The translations under genes and the position numbers were made by a program. Shown here one piece after another: positions 43,303 to 52,029 of a stretch of 64,000 nt of DNA (position 1 is its first letter; every line of letters starts with the position of its first letter). Source of the DNA: RYN-230 sp963782185 (GTDB lineage: Bacteria; Actinomycetota; Actinomycetes; Streptosporangiales; Streptosporangiaceae); contig CAWAJB010000015.1 of the NCBI GenBank assembly GCA_963782185.1, forward strand, positions 216,542-280,541, given 5' to 3'. A model generated the notes under the pieces. It saw only the letters and a list, made by a program, of their open reading frames with translations. It did no database searches and was not told the DNA's origin.

Positions 43303-44696
43303 GACCGCCCCGAGGAGAGTGGCAGCCGGGCCCGCACCACGAATCCGCCGTCCGGCCGGGGCAGCGCGTGCAGGCTGCCGCCGCACAGGCTGACCCGCTC
43401 CCGCATGCCGATGATCCCGTGCCCGGCGCGTTCCGGGCTGCCCACGCGGACGGGCGGGCGGACCGCCACGGCGGCCCCCACCGGCATGCCGGCCCGGGCC
43501 AGCGCGCCCACCTCGGACGGCACGCCCAGCCCGGACGGCACGCCCAGCCCGGGATCGGTGATCTCGACGAGCAGGCTGCCGGCGCCGTACTCGAGCACCA
43601 CGTGGCAGCGGTCCGCGCCGGAGTGCTTGACCACGTTGGTCAGCGCCTCCTGCACGATGCGGTAGGCGGACAGGTCCAGGCTGGCGGGCAGGCTGCACGG
43701 CGTGCCGATCCGCTCGACGGTCACCGTCACCCCGGCGCCCGCGGTCCGCTCCACCAGCCGGTCCAGGTTGGCCAGTCCCGGCGCCGGGGCCAGCGGAGCC
43801 GCGGGGGCTACGGCGGGGGCCGCAGCCAGTCCGGCTGCGCCGGTCACGGTGGCAGTGATCCCGGTGGCGCTGGTTCCTGCGGCGGCGGCAGCGTCCTGGG
43901 CCAGCCCCGCGTCGGCCGCCGCGATGTCCCCGTCCGTCTGGCGCAGCACGCACAGCATCCGCTGCATCTCACCCAGCGCCTCCCGGCTCACCGCCTGGAT
44001 CGCACCCAGCGCGGCCCGGGCCTCGTCGGGCTGGCTGTCGAACACGTACTCGCCGAAGCCGGCCTGCACGGTGACCACCGTCATGCTGTGCGCCACGACG
44101 TCGTGCAGTTCCCGGGCGATCCGGAGCCGTTCCCGGGTGACCGCGTCGGTGGCCGCCCGGTCCCGCAGGTGCGCGACGTAGGTCCGCCGCTGCTGCACCA
44201 GGTACCCGACCATCCAGAAGATGGTGAGGACCAGCCCGGCGGCGGTTGCGTTACCGGACCCTAGCCCCTCGAAGTGCAGCACCACGCCCTGCGCGATCAG
44301 CAGGCCCAGCGACCCGGCCAGGCCGGCCAGCGCGATCCCCCGCCGGCAGGTCAACGCGACCAGGTACAGCACCACTGCCAGCGGCAGGAACGGGCCGCGG
44401 GTGATCTCCCCGCCGATGACCAGGGTGACCAGGCAGCCGGCCAGTACGATGGCCAGGGACCGGACCGGTACCCGGCGCCGGAGGGCGACCGGGACGGACA
44501 AGCCGAGGGCCAGCACGGCCAGCAGGATGTCCCGGGGGGCCAGCAGCCCGCCCAGGGACCGGGGCCCGTTCGCGGGGTGGACCACCAGGAAACCAAACAT
44601 GAGCACGGCGAAGAGCGCCGCGGCGGCGTAGTCCAGCGTTATCCAGAACCGCCGCCTCAGCCGCGCGCCCAGCGGGGGTCCGGTTGGTCCGCTCAC
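43299..44696 (-). CDS. Two-component sensor histidine kinase (left arm)
   Basis: A 465-residue kinase with about six N-terminal membrane helices (YAAAALFAVLMFGFLVV ... LVLTIFWMVGYLV), the HisKA_3 box ERLRIARELHDVVAHSMTVVTVQ and an HATPase_c domain (AYRIVQEALTNVVKHSGADRCHV; GHGIIGMRERVSLCGGSL). An Ala/Pro-rich segment separates the two. The GTG start at 44696 faces the ABC operon start at 44895 across about 200 bases, so both promoters lie in 44697-44894. It likely senses envelope stress or a drug handled by the exporter; this is inference from position. Confidence 0.94.
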   Translation of the reverse strand: MSGPTGPPLGARLRRRFWITLDYAAAALFAVLMFGFLVVHPANGPRSLGGLLAPRDILLAVLALGLSVPVALRRRVPVRSLAIVLAGCLVTLVIGGEITRGPFLPLAVVLYLVALTCRRGIALAGLAGSLGLLIAQGVVLHFEGLGSGNATAAGLVLTIFWMVGYLVQQRRTYVAHLRDRAATDAVTRERLRIARELHDVVAHSMTVVTVQAGFGEYVFDSQPDEARAALGAIQAVSREALGEMQRMLCVLRQTDGDIAAADAGLAQDAAAAAGTSATGITATVTGAAGLAAAPAVAPAAPLAPAPGLANLDRLVERTAGAGVTVTVERIGTPCSLPASLDLSAYRIVQEALTNVVKHSGADRCHVVLEYGAGSLLVEITDPGLGVPSGLGVPSEVGALARAGMPVGAAVAVRPPVRVGSPERAGHGIIGMRERVSLCGGSLHALPRPDGGFVVRARLPLSSGRS

Positions 44697-44894
44697 CAGT
44701 TAACGGTAACGCCGCAAGGCGCCTGCGGGCGTCCGCCCGCGGTCGTACGCTGCCGGTCTGACCCGCGGCACGCGGGCGGGCAGGTCAGGCCAGGGCGGGA
44801 CGGAGAAAGCCATTCCGCGGGATGATGACGCGCGGCCGCCCGGGCGCCAGGCTGGGAACGCACCGCGACGACGCGACGAGGGAGCACGAGACAC

Positions 44895-45893
44895 GTGACC
44901 GCACCAGTGCCGCTGCACGCTGGGCCGCCGGGAGGGACCGGCCCCGGGCCGGGATTCGTTGCGGCGGTTGTTGAAACCTCAGCCCTCTCCATGCGGTACC
45001 CGGGCGCGGTGATCGCCCTGGACCAGCTGTCCGTGCGGGTCGGCCCCGGTATCACCGGCCTGGTCGGGGCGAACGGCGCGGGCAAGTCCACGCTGATCAA
45101 GATCCTGCTCGGGCTGCTCACCCCGACCGGCGGCCAGGCGGCCGTGCTCGGCCTGGACTGCGCGCGGGACGGCGAACGGATCAGGGCGCGATGCGGGTAC
45201 ATGCCCGAGCACGACTGCCTGCCGCCGGACGTCGCCGCGACCGAGTTCGTCACCCACCTGGGCCGGATGTCCGGGCTGCCGCCGACCGCGGCCAAGGAGC
45301 GGGCCGCCGAATCGCTCCGCCACGTCGGCCTGTACGAGGAGCGGTACCGGCAGATAGGCACCTACTCCACCGGCATGAAGCAGCGGGTCAAGCTGGCCCA
45401 GGCCCTGGTCGGGGACCCGCGGCTGCTGCTGCTGGACGAGCCCACCATCGGCCTGGACCCTGCGGGCCGGTCCGCGATGCTGGACCTGGTCAGCCGGATC
45501 GGGACCGAGTTCGGCATCTCGATCCTCGTCTCCTCGCACCTGCTGGGCGAGATCGAGCAGATCTGTGACCACCTGGTGGTGATCGAGAGCGGGCGGCTGC
45601 TCCGCGCCGACACGATGACCAGCTTCACCCAGGTCAGCCAGGTGCTGGTCGTTGAGGTCGACGAGGGCACGGCGCAGCTGGAAGCCGAGCTGGCTGCCCG
45701 GGGCCTGCAGCCCCGTCGTGACGAGCGGGCGCTGCTGGTCCAGATCACCTCCGGCGAGACCTACGACCAGGTCCGCGACGCGGTGGCCGACCTGGGCCTG
45801 CCGCTGAACCGGCTGGAGCAGCGCAGGCGGCACGTCGAGGAACTGTTCCGCGACGGTGCTGACCGCGGCGGCGAACACGAAGGAGCAGCGTGA
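44895..45893 (+). CDS. ABC transporter ATP-binding protein 1 (left arm)
   Basis: A 332-residue ABC ATPase of the drug/sodium-export (NatA/CcmA) type. Walker A GANGAGKSTLIKILLG, signature YSTGMKQRVKLA, Walker B LLLLDEPTIGLDP, H-loop SSHLLGEIEQ. The C-terminal 90 residues form the extra domain seen in DrrA-like exporters. GTG start with GAGGGAG upstream. It overlaps the next gene by four bases. The right-arm copy differs at about six residues and is also open. Confidence 0.95.
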   Translation: MTAPVPLHAGPPGGTGPGPGFVAAVVETSALSMRYPGAVIALDQLSVRVGPGITGLVGANGAGKSTLIKILLGLLTPTGGQAAVLGLDCARDGERIRARCGYMPEHDCLPPDVAATEFVTHLGRMSGLPPTAAKERAAESLRHVGLYEERYRQIGTYSTGMKQRVKLAQALVGDPRLLLLDEPTIGLDPAGRSAMLDLVSRIGTEFGISILVSSHLLGEIEQICDHLVVIESGRLLRADTMTSFTQVSQVLVVEVDEGTAQLEAELAARGLQPRRDERALLVQITSGETYDQVRDAVADLGLPLNRLEQRRRHVEELFRDGADRGGEHEGAA

Positions 45894-46819
45894 CCACGCA
45901 CGGCGGGGAGCCCCCGGCCCGGGCCGGTGTCATCCACGACATCGGCTACCGGCACTACGAGGGGCCGCGGCTGGGCCGGGCCGCCATCATCCGGGCCCTG
46001 GCCTGGCACAGCCTGCGGTCCGCGTTCGGCATCGGCCGCGGCGCCAAGGCCAAGATCATCCCGGTCATCGCGTTCGTGCTCATGTGCGTGCCCGCGGTGG
46101 TCAACGCCATCTCGCTGGCCACGCACGGCGGCCAGGTGGTCGAGTACGACACCTACGTGTTCCAGCTCCGGGTGCTCGTCATGATCATCTTCGTCGCGGC
46201 CCAGGCGCCCGAGCTGGTGTCCCGGGACCTGCGCAGCCACGTGCTGCCGCTGTACTTCTCGCGGCCGCTGCGCCGGCTCGACTACCCGCTGGCCAAGCTG
46301 GGCGCGTTCATCCTGGCCTGCCTGGCCCTGCTGGAGATCCCGCTGCTGCTGCTCTACCTGGGCTCGGTCAGCCAGGCACGCGGCGGGGCGGCGATCTGGG
46401 CCCAGACCCGGGCGCTGATCCCCGGCCTGCTGGTCGGGCTGGCCTGGGCCGTCCTGCTGGCCTCGATCGGCCTCGCGCTGGCCTCGCTCAGCGGCCGCCG
46501 CGCGTACGCGAGCGGCAGCATCGCGATCTGCTTTTTCCTCAGCTGGGCCCTGGCCGGGCTGCTGCGCGGGGTCGCGACCGGGCGAGGACCGATCACCGGC
46601 GGAGCCGGGGTGGCCGGCGCGGGGGCGCGGCTATCCGGCCTGGTCAGCCCGTTCACCGTGCTGGACGGGCTGCGTGAGTGGCTCGGCGGCACGTCGCCCG
46701 GGCCGGTCCCGCCCCCAGCCGGCTACGGGCCGCTGTACGGCGTGATGTTCGTGCTGCTGCTGGCGGCCGCGGCCGGCGGACTGGCTGCCCGTTACCGGAA
46801 GGCGGGTGTGCTCCAGTGA
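45890..46819 (+). CDS. ABC-2 type permease 1 (left arm)
   Basis: A 309-residue membrane permease starting within the ATPase stop (GTGA). Six hydrophobic helices can be seen, including IIPVIAFVLMCVPAVVNAI, LGAFILACLALLEIPLLLLYL and LVGLAWAVLLASIGLALASL. The motif RDLRSHVLPLYFSRPLRRLDYPLAKLGA between helices is common in ABC-2 permeases. Partner of ATPase 1 or 2. Confidence 0.9.
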   Translation: MTTHGGEPPARAGVIHDIGYRHYEGPRLGRAAIIRALAWHSLRSAFGIGRGAKAKIIPVIAFVLMCVPAVVNAISLATHGGQVVEYDTYVFQLRVLVMIIFVAAQAPELVSRDLRSHVLPLYFSRPLRRLDYPLAKLGAFILACLALLEIPLLLLYLGSVSQARGGAAIWAQTRALIPGLLVGLAWAVLLASIGLALASLSGRRAYASGSIAICFFLSWALAGLLRGVATGRGPITGGAGVAGAGARLSGLVSPFTVLDGLREWLGGTSPGPVPPPAGYGPLYGVMFVLLLAAAAGGLAARYRKAGVLQ

Positions 46820-47727
46820 GCACGATCGAGCTGTCGCACGTGTCCCGCTGGTACGGCAACGTGGTCGCGATCAACGACATCACGATGACGATCGGCCCGG
46901 GCGTCACCGGGCTGCTCGGCCCGAACGGCGCCGGGAAGTCCACGCTGCTGCACCTGATCTCCGGGTTCCTGGAGCCGTCCCGCGGTGAGCTCACCGTCGG
47001 CGGCGCCCCGGCGTGGCGCAACCCGGACCTTTACCGGACCCTCGGCCTGGTCCCCGAGCGTCCGGCCATCTACCCGTTCCTGACCGGGCTTGAGTTCGTC
47101 CAGGCCACCGCGCGGCTGCACAAGCTGCCCGACCCGGACCGCTCCGCGCAGCACGTCATCGCGATCGTGGAGATGGCGGCCGCGCAGGACCGGAAGATCG
47201 CGACGTACTCCAAGGGCATGCGGCAGCGGATCAAGGTCGCGGCGGCGCTGGTGCACGACCCGGAACTGCTCCTGCTCGACGAGCCGTTCAACGGGATGGA
47301 CCCGCGCCAGCGGCTGCACATGATGGACCTGCTGGAGACCCTCGGCGACGAGGGCCGCACGATCCTGTTCAGCTCGCACATCCTGGAGGAAGTGGAGCGG
47401 CTGTCCGGCACCATCCAGGTCATCGTGGCCGGGCGGCTGGCCGCGTCCGGGGACTTCCGCGCCATCCGGCGGCTGATGACCAGCCGGCCGCACGTGTTCC
47501 TGGTGCGCACCTCCGACGACCGGCGGCTGGGCGCGGCGCTGATCGGCCGGCCCTCCGTGAGCGGGGTGGAGATGAGCGGCCGCGGGCTGCAGGTGAAGGC
47601 CTCGGACTACGGCGCGTTCAGCCGGGAGATCGCCGGCCTCACGCGGGAGCATGGCATCCAGCTCCGTGAGCTGCTGCCCGAGGATGAGTCGCTGGAGAGC
47701 GTGTTCGCCTACCTGGTGGAGGCCTGA
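46816..47727 (+). CDS. ABC transporter ATP-binding protein 2 (left arm)
   Basis: A 303-residue ABC ATPase: Walker A GPNGAGKSTLLHLISG, signature YSKGMRQRIKVA, Walker B LLLLDEPFNGMDP, H-loop SSHILEEVER. The start GTG 46816 overlaps the permease stop. The C-terminal extension (SRPHVFLVRTSDDRRLGAALIG) is typical of the CcmA-like export class. The operon thus has two ATPase/permease pairs. Confidence 0.95.
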   Translation: MSTIELSHVSRWYGNVVAINDITMTIGPGVTGLLGPNGAGKSTLLHLISGFLEPSRGELTVGGAPAWRNPDLYRTLGLVPERPAIYPFLTGLEFVQATARLHKLPDPDRSAQHVIAIVEMAAAQDRKIATYSKGMRQRIKVAAALVHDPELLLLDEPFNGMDPRQRLHMMDLLETLGDEGRTILFSSHILEEVERLSGTIQVIVAGRLAASGDFRAIRRLMTSRPHVFLVRTSDDRRLGAALIGRPSVSGVEMSGRGLQVKASDYGAFSREIAGLTREHGIQLRELLPEDESLESVFAYLVEA

Positions 47728-47728
47728 G

Positions 47729-48460
47729 ATGTTGCCGGTACAGGCCAGGACCGTGGCCTCGATCACCCTGCGCGCCACGCTGGGCCGCAAGCGGGCGCTG
47801 CTGTTCGCGCTCCCGCCCCTGATCCTGGTGCTGGTCTCCGCGCTGCTGAAGGCGGCGGGCCCGGCCCAGGCCGACTGGCCGACCGCGATCCTGGGCGGCT
47901 TCGGGCTGGCCGTGGTGCTGCCGCTCACCGCGCTGATCGTCGGCACCAGCGTGCTGGGGGCCGAGATCGACGACGGCAGCGTGGTGCACCTGCTGGCCAC
48001 TCCCGTGCCCCGGTCCACCGTGATCCTCAGCAAGTTCGCGGTGGCCACCGGGCTGACCATGGCGTTCGCGGCGGTGCCGGTGTTGCTGGCCGGGCTGATC
48101 GCCACCGGCGGCGCGACCCGGCTGGCCATCGGGATGTTCGCGGGGGCGCTGGCCGGCTCGGTCATCTACAACGCCGTGTTCGTGATGATCTCCGTGCTCA
48201 CCACCCGGGCCATCGCCGTGGGCCTGCTGTACCTGCTGGTCTGGGAGTCGCTGCTGGGCAACGTGGTCAGCGGGGTCCGGGTCCTCTCGGTCGAGCAGTA
48301 CTCGCTGGGGATCGCGAACTCGGTCGCCCGGGACGCCAGTCTCGGCGCGCACCTGGGCGTGGCTACCGCCCTGGTCATGGGCGCGCTGGTCACCCTGGCC
48401 GCGCTGGCGCTGGCCATCCGCCGCCTGGGCGCGTTCTCCCTCAAGGGCGACGCGGTCTGA
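47729..48460 (+). CDS. ABC-2 type permease 2 (left arm)
   Basis: A 243-residue permease with six hydrophobic helices (LLFALPPLILVLVSALLKA, AVVLPLTALIVGTSVLGAE and MAFAAVPVLLAGLIATGG among them). The segment SVLGAEIDDGSVVHLLATPVPRSTVILSKFA is characteristic of ABC-2 exporters. ATG 47729 follows the ATPase stop by one base, with GGAGG upstream. It closes the four-gene exporter operon; REP-like copy B follows. Confidence 0.9.
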   Translation: MLPVQARTVASITLRATLGRKRALLFALPPLILVLVSALLKAAGPAQADWPTAILGGFGLAVVLPLTALIVGTSVLGAEIDDGSVVHLLATPVPRSTVILSKFAVATGLTMAFAAVPVLLAGLIATGGATRLAIGMFAGALAGSVIYNAVFVMISVLTTRAIAVGLLYLLVWESLLGNVVSGVRVLSVEQYSLGIANSVARDASLGAHLGVATALVMGALVTLAALALAIRRLGAFSLKGDAV

Positions 48461-48470
48461 CCCCGCGCCT

Positions 48471-48530
48471 TCCCATGATCACGGTCAGTATGGGGCGCTA
48501 TATGGCGGCACTAATCGACCGGGATCACGG
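48471..48530. repeat. REP-like imperfect palindrome, copy B
   Basis: Ends CCCATGATCACGGTCAG and CGACCGGGATCACGG, with TATGGGGCGCTATATGGCGGC between; the halves are imperfectly complementary. It lies between convergent genes (ABC permease 2 and the MBL protein). Related to copy A at 5427-5479 and mirrored at 51960-52019. Confidence 0.65.
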
Positions 48531-48550
48531 AAGTCCGGCCGGCGACGGGG

Positions 48551-49153
48551 TCAGCGGGGGGTGGCTGGGGCCGGGATGAAGGCGGGGCCGTGGCCGGGGA
48601 TGATCATCGTGGCCACCTCCAGGATGCGGGCCCGGCTCTGGTGCAGCGCGGCCTGGTCGCTGCCGAGCGGGTCCACGGCCGGCCCTCCCGGGCCCCACCA
48701 GGCGTGCGTGCACGCGTACACGTCGTCCGGGGTGGCCGCGAGCGTGGTGATGTCCTCGGCGGTGTGGCCCGGCGTGGCGATCAGCCGGACCGACGGGGTG
48801 AGCGCGAAATCCCCGGGCTCGCGGCTGATCCAGCGGTCGCCGTCGTAGCTGGCCCAGTGGTCGTGAATGACCGCGCCGGGGAACAGGGCCGCGTTGACGG
48901 TGTGGTCGGGGTGGTGGTGGCTGAACACCACGTCGGTCACCGCGGCCGGGCTGGCCACATGGGCGGCCAGCGCGCGAAGCAGCGCGTCACGGCCGGACAC
49001 CATGCCGGGATCGACGACGATCACCCGGCCGCCGTCGATGATCAGCGTGACCGTGCTGCCCACCCGGTCCGCGTCGTCTTCTTCCCTGGCGTACCCCTCG
49101 TGCAGTACGAACACCTGCGCGGTCCTGGCCAGCGCCTCACCTGATTGCGTCAC
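48551..49153 (-). CDS. MBL-fold metallohydrolase (left arm)
   Basis: A 200-residue single-domain metallo-beta-lactamase-fold protein. Metal motifs: FSHHHPDHT, the later His in IATPGHTAEDI, and IIPGHGPAF at the end. The N-terminal strands VGSTVTLIIDGGRVIVVDPG resemble MBLAC1-type hydrolases. The GTG at 49153 has only a weak ribosome site. The left copy is intact; the right copy has two single-base losses. Confidence 0.9.
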   Translation of the reverse strand: MTQSGEALARTAQVFVLHEGYAREEDDADRVGSTVTLIIDGGRVIVVDPGMVSGRDALLRALAAHVASPAAVTDVVFSHHHPDHTVNAALFPGAVIHDHWASYDGDRWISREPGDFALTPSVRLIATPGHTAEDITTLAATPDDVYACTHAWWGPGGPAVDPLGSDQAALHQSRARILEVATMIIPGHGPAFIPAPATPR

Positions 49154-49177
49154 GAGGGGGACCTTAGCGCAGCCGGA

Positions 49178-49756
49178 TCAGCGGGCGGCCTTGGCGGCCG
49201 CTTTGAGCTGCAGCTTGTACGCGCGGACCTCGGCCAGGGACTCACGGTCGGTGATGTCGGCGACCGAGATCCGGGTACCCTCCTGGCCGAACGGGCCGGT
49301 GGCCTCCTGCCAGCCAGGTGGCCGGACCCCCAGCTGCTTGCCGAGCAGGGCGGCGAAAATCTGCGCCTTGGTCGCGCCGAACCCGGGCAGCTCGCCGATC
49401 CGGCGGACCAGTTCCTGGCCGGTGCCCGCGCTGGCCCACACCTGGGCGGGATCCCCGTCGTAGCGGTCCACGATGAGCCGGGCCAGGTCCTGGGTCCGGG
49501 CCGCCATGGCGCGGGGGTAGCGGTGCAGGGCCGGCCGCTCACTGAACACGGCGGCCAGCGCGTCCGGGTCGTACTCCGCGAGCTCCTGCGCGTCGGGCTC
49601 GTGACCGAGCCGCCGCACCAGGTCCCGGGGCCCGCTGAAGGCCTTCTCCAGCGGCACCTGCTGGTCCAGCAGCATGCCGATCAGCAGCGCCAGCGGATTG
49701 CGCGCCAGCAACTCGTTAGCGTCAGGATCGACGGGCAGCGATAGCGATATGGTCAT
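49178..49756 (-). CDS. HhH-GPD base-excision DNA glycosylase family protein (left arm)
   Basis: A 192-residue protein of the helix-hairpin-helix glycosylase type: LIGMLLDQQVPLEKAFSGPRDLVRRLG in the first half and ELPGFGATKAQIFAALLGKQLGV as the hairpin region. The catalytic Lys/Asp pair of typical HhH-GPD enzymes is not obvious, so activity is uncertain. AGGAGG stands five bases before ATG 49756. The stop lies 24 bases before the MBL start on the same strand. Confidence 0.87.
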   Translation of the reverse strand: MTISLSLPVDPDANELLARNPLALLIGMLLDQQVPLEKAFSGPRDLVRRLGHEPDAQELAEYDPDALAAVFSERPALHRYPRAMAARTQDLARLIVDRYDGDPAQVWASAGTGQELVRRIGELPGFGATKAQIFAALLGKQLGVRPPGWQEATGPFGQEGTRISVADITDRESLAEVRAYKLQLKAAAKAAR

Positions 49757-50007
49757 GAGAACCTCCTGGTCGCTGCGGACATCCTGGCCGGCCCGGGCCG
49801 CACCCGCGAACCCGGGCCCGCGAGACCAGGCCCGCGAACCCGGAGGGCGGCATGCTGATCGCAGCCTGGAAACCTGCACAGAACCGCCGGGCGCGGAACT
49901 ACGTGGCGGCCGGCGGGCGTTTCACCTAGCAGGCGCGGATGTGGCACGGTTGGGCGGGGCACGGCCCGGCCAGGGGACCGCATCCTCGCCGCCTGAGGAG
50001 GCAGAAG

Positions 50008-50199
50008 TTGTCAGGTCGGATGAAGTTCGCTATCGCCGGGATCATCCTCGGCCTCATCCTGTTCATTGTCAGCCCATGGCTCGCGATCGGTGTCATCGTC
50101 CTGGCGATCGGCATCCCGACGGGCATGTACCTGATGCTGGACCCGTCGCAGCGCCGGCGGCTGAAGGAGATCCGCCGCCGGCGCCAGATCGGCGGCTGA
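50008..50199 (+). CDS. Tiny two-helix membrane protein (left arm)
   Basis: About 63 residues from TTG 50008, or 59 from ATG 50020: MKFAIAGIILGLILFIVSPWLAIGVIVLAIGIPTGMYLM, then a basic tail RRRLKEIRRRRQIGG. GGAGG lies six bases before the TTG. It diverges from the glycosylase gene and is the gene closest to the centre of the giant inverted repeat; the right-arm copy gives the same protein. Confidence 0.75.
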   Translation: MSGRMKFAIAGIILGLILFIVSPWLAIGVIVLAIGIPTGMYLMLDPSQRRRLKEIRRRRQIGG

Positions 50200-50222
50200 T
50201 CGCGGCCTCATCAGCCGGGAGC

Positions 50223-50269
50223 TAAGGCGGCTGAACCAGATAGATGGCGGCAAGCGGGACACCGCCATC
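50223..50269. repeat. Spacer at palindrome centre, with inner hairpin
   Basis: The 47 unpaired bases between the arms. They contain GATGGCGG (50243-50250) and CCGCCATC (50262-50269), an 8-bp stem with an 11-base loop lying against the right edge of the spacer, so the symmetry here is off-centre relative to the large palindrome. Confidence 0.85.
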
Positions 50270-50292
50270 GCTCCCGGCTGATGAGGCCGCGA

Positions 50293-50484
50293 TCAGCCGC
50301 CGATCTGGCGCCGGCGGCGGATCTCCTTCAGCCGCCGGCGCTGCGACGGGTCCAGCATCAGGTACATGCCCGTCGGGATGCCGATCGCCAGGACGATGAC
50401 ACCGATCGCGAGCCATGGGCTGACAATGAACAGGATGAGGCCGAGGATGATCCCGGCGATAGCGAACTTCATCCGACCTGACAA
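50293..50484 (-). CDS. Tiny two-helix membrane protein (right arm)
   Basis: Mirror copy of the gene at 50008-50199, with the same deduced protein (MKFAIAGIILGLILFIVSPW ... RRRRQIGG) and the same GGAGG-TTG start region. It faces its twin tail to tail across the 47-base spacer and the first bases of the arms. Confidence 0.75.
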   Translation of the reverse strand: MSGRMKFAIAGIILGLILFIVSPWLAIGVIVLAIGIPTGMYLMLDPSQRRRLKEIRRRRQIGG

Positions 50485-50735
50485 CTTCTGCCTCCTCAGG
50501 CGGCGAGGATGCGGTCCCCTGGCCGGGCCGTGCCCCGCCCAACCGTGCCACATCCGCGCCTGCTAAGTGAAACGCCCGCCGGCCGCCACGTAGTTCCGCG
50601 CCCGGCGGTTCTGCGCAGGTTTCCAGGCTGCGATCAGCATGCCGCCCTCCGGGTTCGCGGGCCTGGTCTCGCGGGCCCGGGTTCGCGGGTGCGGCCCGGG
50701 CCGGCCAGGATGTCCGCAGCGACCAGGAGGTTCTC

Positions 50736-51314
50736 ATGACCATATCGCTATCGCTGCCCGTCGATCCTGACGCTAACGAGTTGCTGGCGCGCAATCCGCT
50801 GGCGCTGCTCATCGGCATGCTGCTGGACCAGCAGGTGCCGCTGGAGAAGGCCTTCAGCGGGCCCCGGGACCTGGTGCGGCGGCTCGGTCACGAGCCCACC
50901 GCGCAGGAGCTCGCGGAGTACGACCCGGACGCGCTGGCCGCCGTGTTCAGCGAGAGGCCGGCCCTGCACCGCTACCCCCGGGCCATGGCGGCCCGGACCC
51001 AGGACCTGGCCCGGCTGATCGTGGACCGCTACGACGGGGACCCCGCCCAGGTGTGGGCCAGCGCGGGCACCGGCCAGGAACTGGTCCGCCGGATCGCCGG
51101 GCTGCCCGGGTTCGGCGCGACCAAGGCGCAGATCTTCGCCGCCCTGCTCGGCAAGCAGCTGGGGGTCCGGCCACCCGGCTGGCAGGAGGCCACCGGCCCG
51201 TTCGGCCAGGAAGGCTCCCGGGTCTCGGTGGCGGACATCACCGACCGGGAGTCGCTCGCCGAGGTCCGCGCGTACAAGCAGCAGCTCAAAGCGGCCGCCA
51301 AGGCCGCCCGCTGA
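50736..51314 (+). CDS. HhH-GPD DNA glycosylase family protein (right arm)
   Basis: Intact 192-residue copy of the protein at 49178-49756. Differences are few and mostly mild: HEPT for HEPD, RIAGLPGFG for RIGELPGFG, GSRVSV for GTRISV, KQQL for KLQL. The ribosome site AGGAGG is retained. Both copies appear usable. Confidence 0.87.
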   Translation: MTISLSLPVDPDANELLARNPLALLIGMLLDQQVPLEKAFSGPRDLVRRLGHEPTAQELAEYDPDALAAVFSERPALHRYPRAMAARTQDLARLIVDRYDGDPAQVWASAGTGQELVRRIAGLPGFGATKAQIFAALLGKQLGVRPPGWQEATGPFGQEGSRVSVADITDRESLAEVRAYKQQLKAAAKAAR

Positions 51315-51338
51315 CCCGGCTGCGCTAAGGTCCCCCTC

Positions 51339-51939
51339 GTGACGCAATCAGGCGAGGCGCTGGCCAGGACCGCGCAGGTGTTCGTGCTGCACGAGGGGTA
51401 CGCCCGGGAAGAAGACGACGCGGACCGGGTGGGCAGCACGGTCACGCTGATCATGGACGGCGGCCGGGTGATCGTCGTCGATCCCGGCATGGTGTCCGGC
51501 CGTGACGCGCTGCTCAGCGCGCTGGCCGCCCAGTGGCCAGCCCGGCCGCGGTGACCGACGTGGTGTTCAGCCACCACCACCCCGACCACACCGTCAACGC
51601 GGCCCTGTTCCCCGGCGCGGTCATTCACGACCACTGGGCCAGCTACGACGGCGACCGCTGGATCAGCCGCGAGCCCGGGGACTTCGCGCTCACCCCGTCG
51701 GTCCGGCTGATCGCCACGCCGGGCCACACCGCCGAGGACATCACGACGCTCGCGGCCACCCCGGACGACGTGTACGCGTGCACGCACGCCTGGTGGGGCC
51801 CGGAGGGCCGGCCGAGGACCCGCTCGGCACCGACCAGGCCGCGCTGCACCAGAGCCGGGCCCGCATCCTGGAGGTGGCCACGGTGATCGTCCCCGGCCAC
51901 GGCCCCGCCTTCCGCCCGGCCCCGGCCACCCCCCGCTGA
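51339..51939 (+). pseudogene. MBL-fold metallohydrolase, two frameshifts (right arm)
   Basis: Copy of 48551-49153. One base is missing near 51530 (CCATGTGG became CCAGTGG), ending the first frame, and another near 51802 (GGG to GG). Between them the metal motif HHHPDHT is intact in the shifted frame; the last part returns to a third frame and to the normal stop. As sequenced it cannot give the full protein. Confidence 0.85.
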
Positions 51940-51959
51940 CCCCGTCGCCGGCCGGACGT

Positions 51960-52019
51960 CCGTGATCCCGGTCGATTAGTGCCGCCAAATAGCGCCCCAT
52001 ACTGACCGTGATCATGGGA
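51960..52019. repeat. REP-like imperfect palindrome, mirror of copy B
   Basis: Reverse complement of 48471-48530 with one or two changes (CCAAATAGC for CCATATAGC). Same position between the MBL gene and ABC permease 2. Confidence 0.65.
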
Positions 52020-52029
52020 AGGCGCGGGG

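Larger units (their letters stand above)
30181..50222 (+). repeat. Giant inverted repeat, left arm (about 20 kb)
   Basis: Every gene from the 3' end of the kinase at 29168 to the tiny membrane protein recurs in reverse order and orientation in 50270-64000. Near the centre the two coordinates of matching bases sum to 100492 exactly; through the ABC operon the sum is 100490 and in the response regulator 100491, so only a few bases are lost or gained over 7 kb. All left-arm genes are open except the membrane protein at 32309-33211. The outer limit may be further left than 30181, because the window ends first on the right. Confidence 0.95.
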
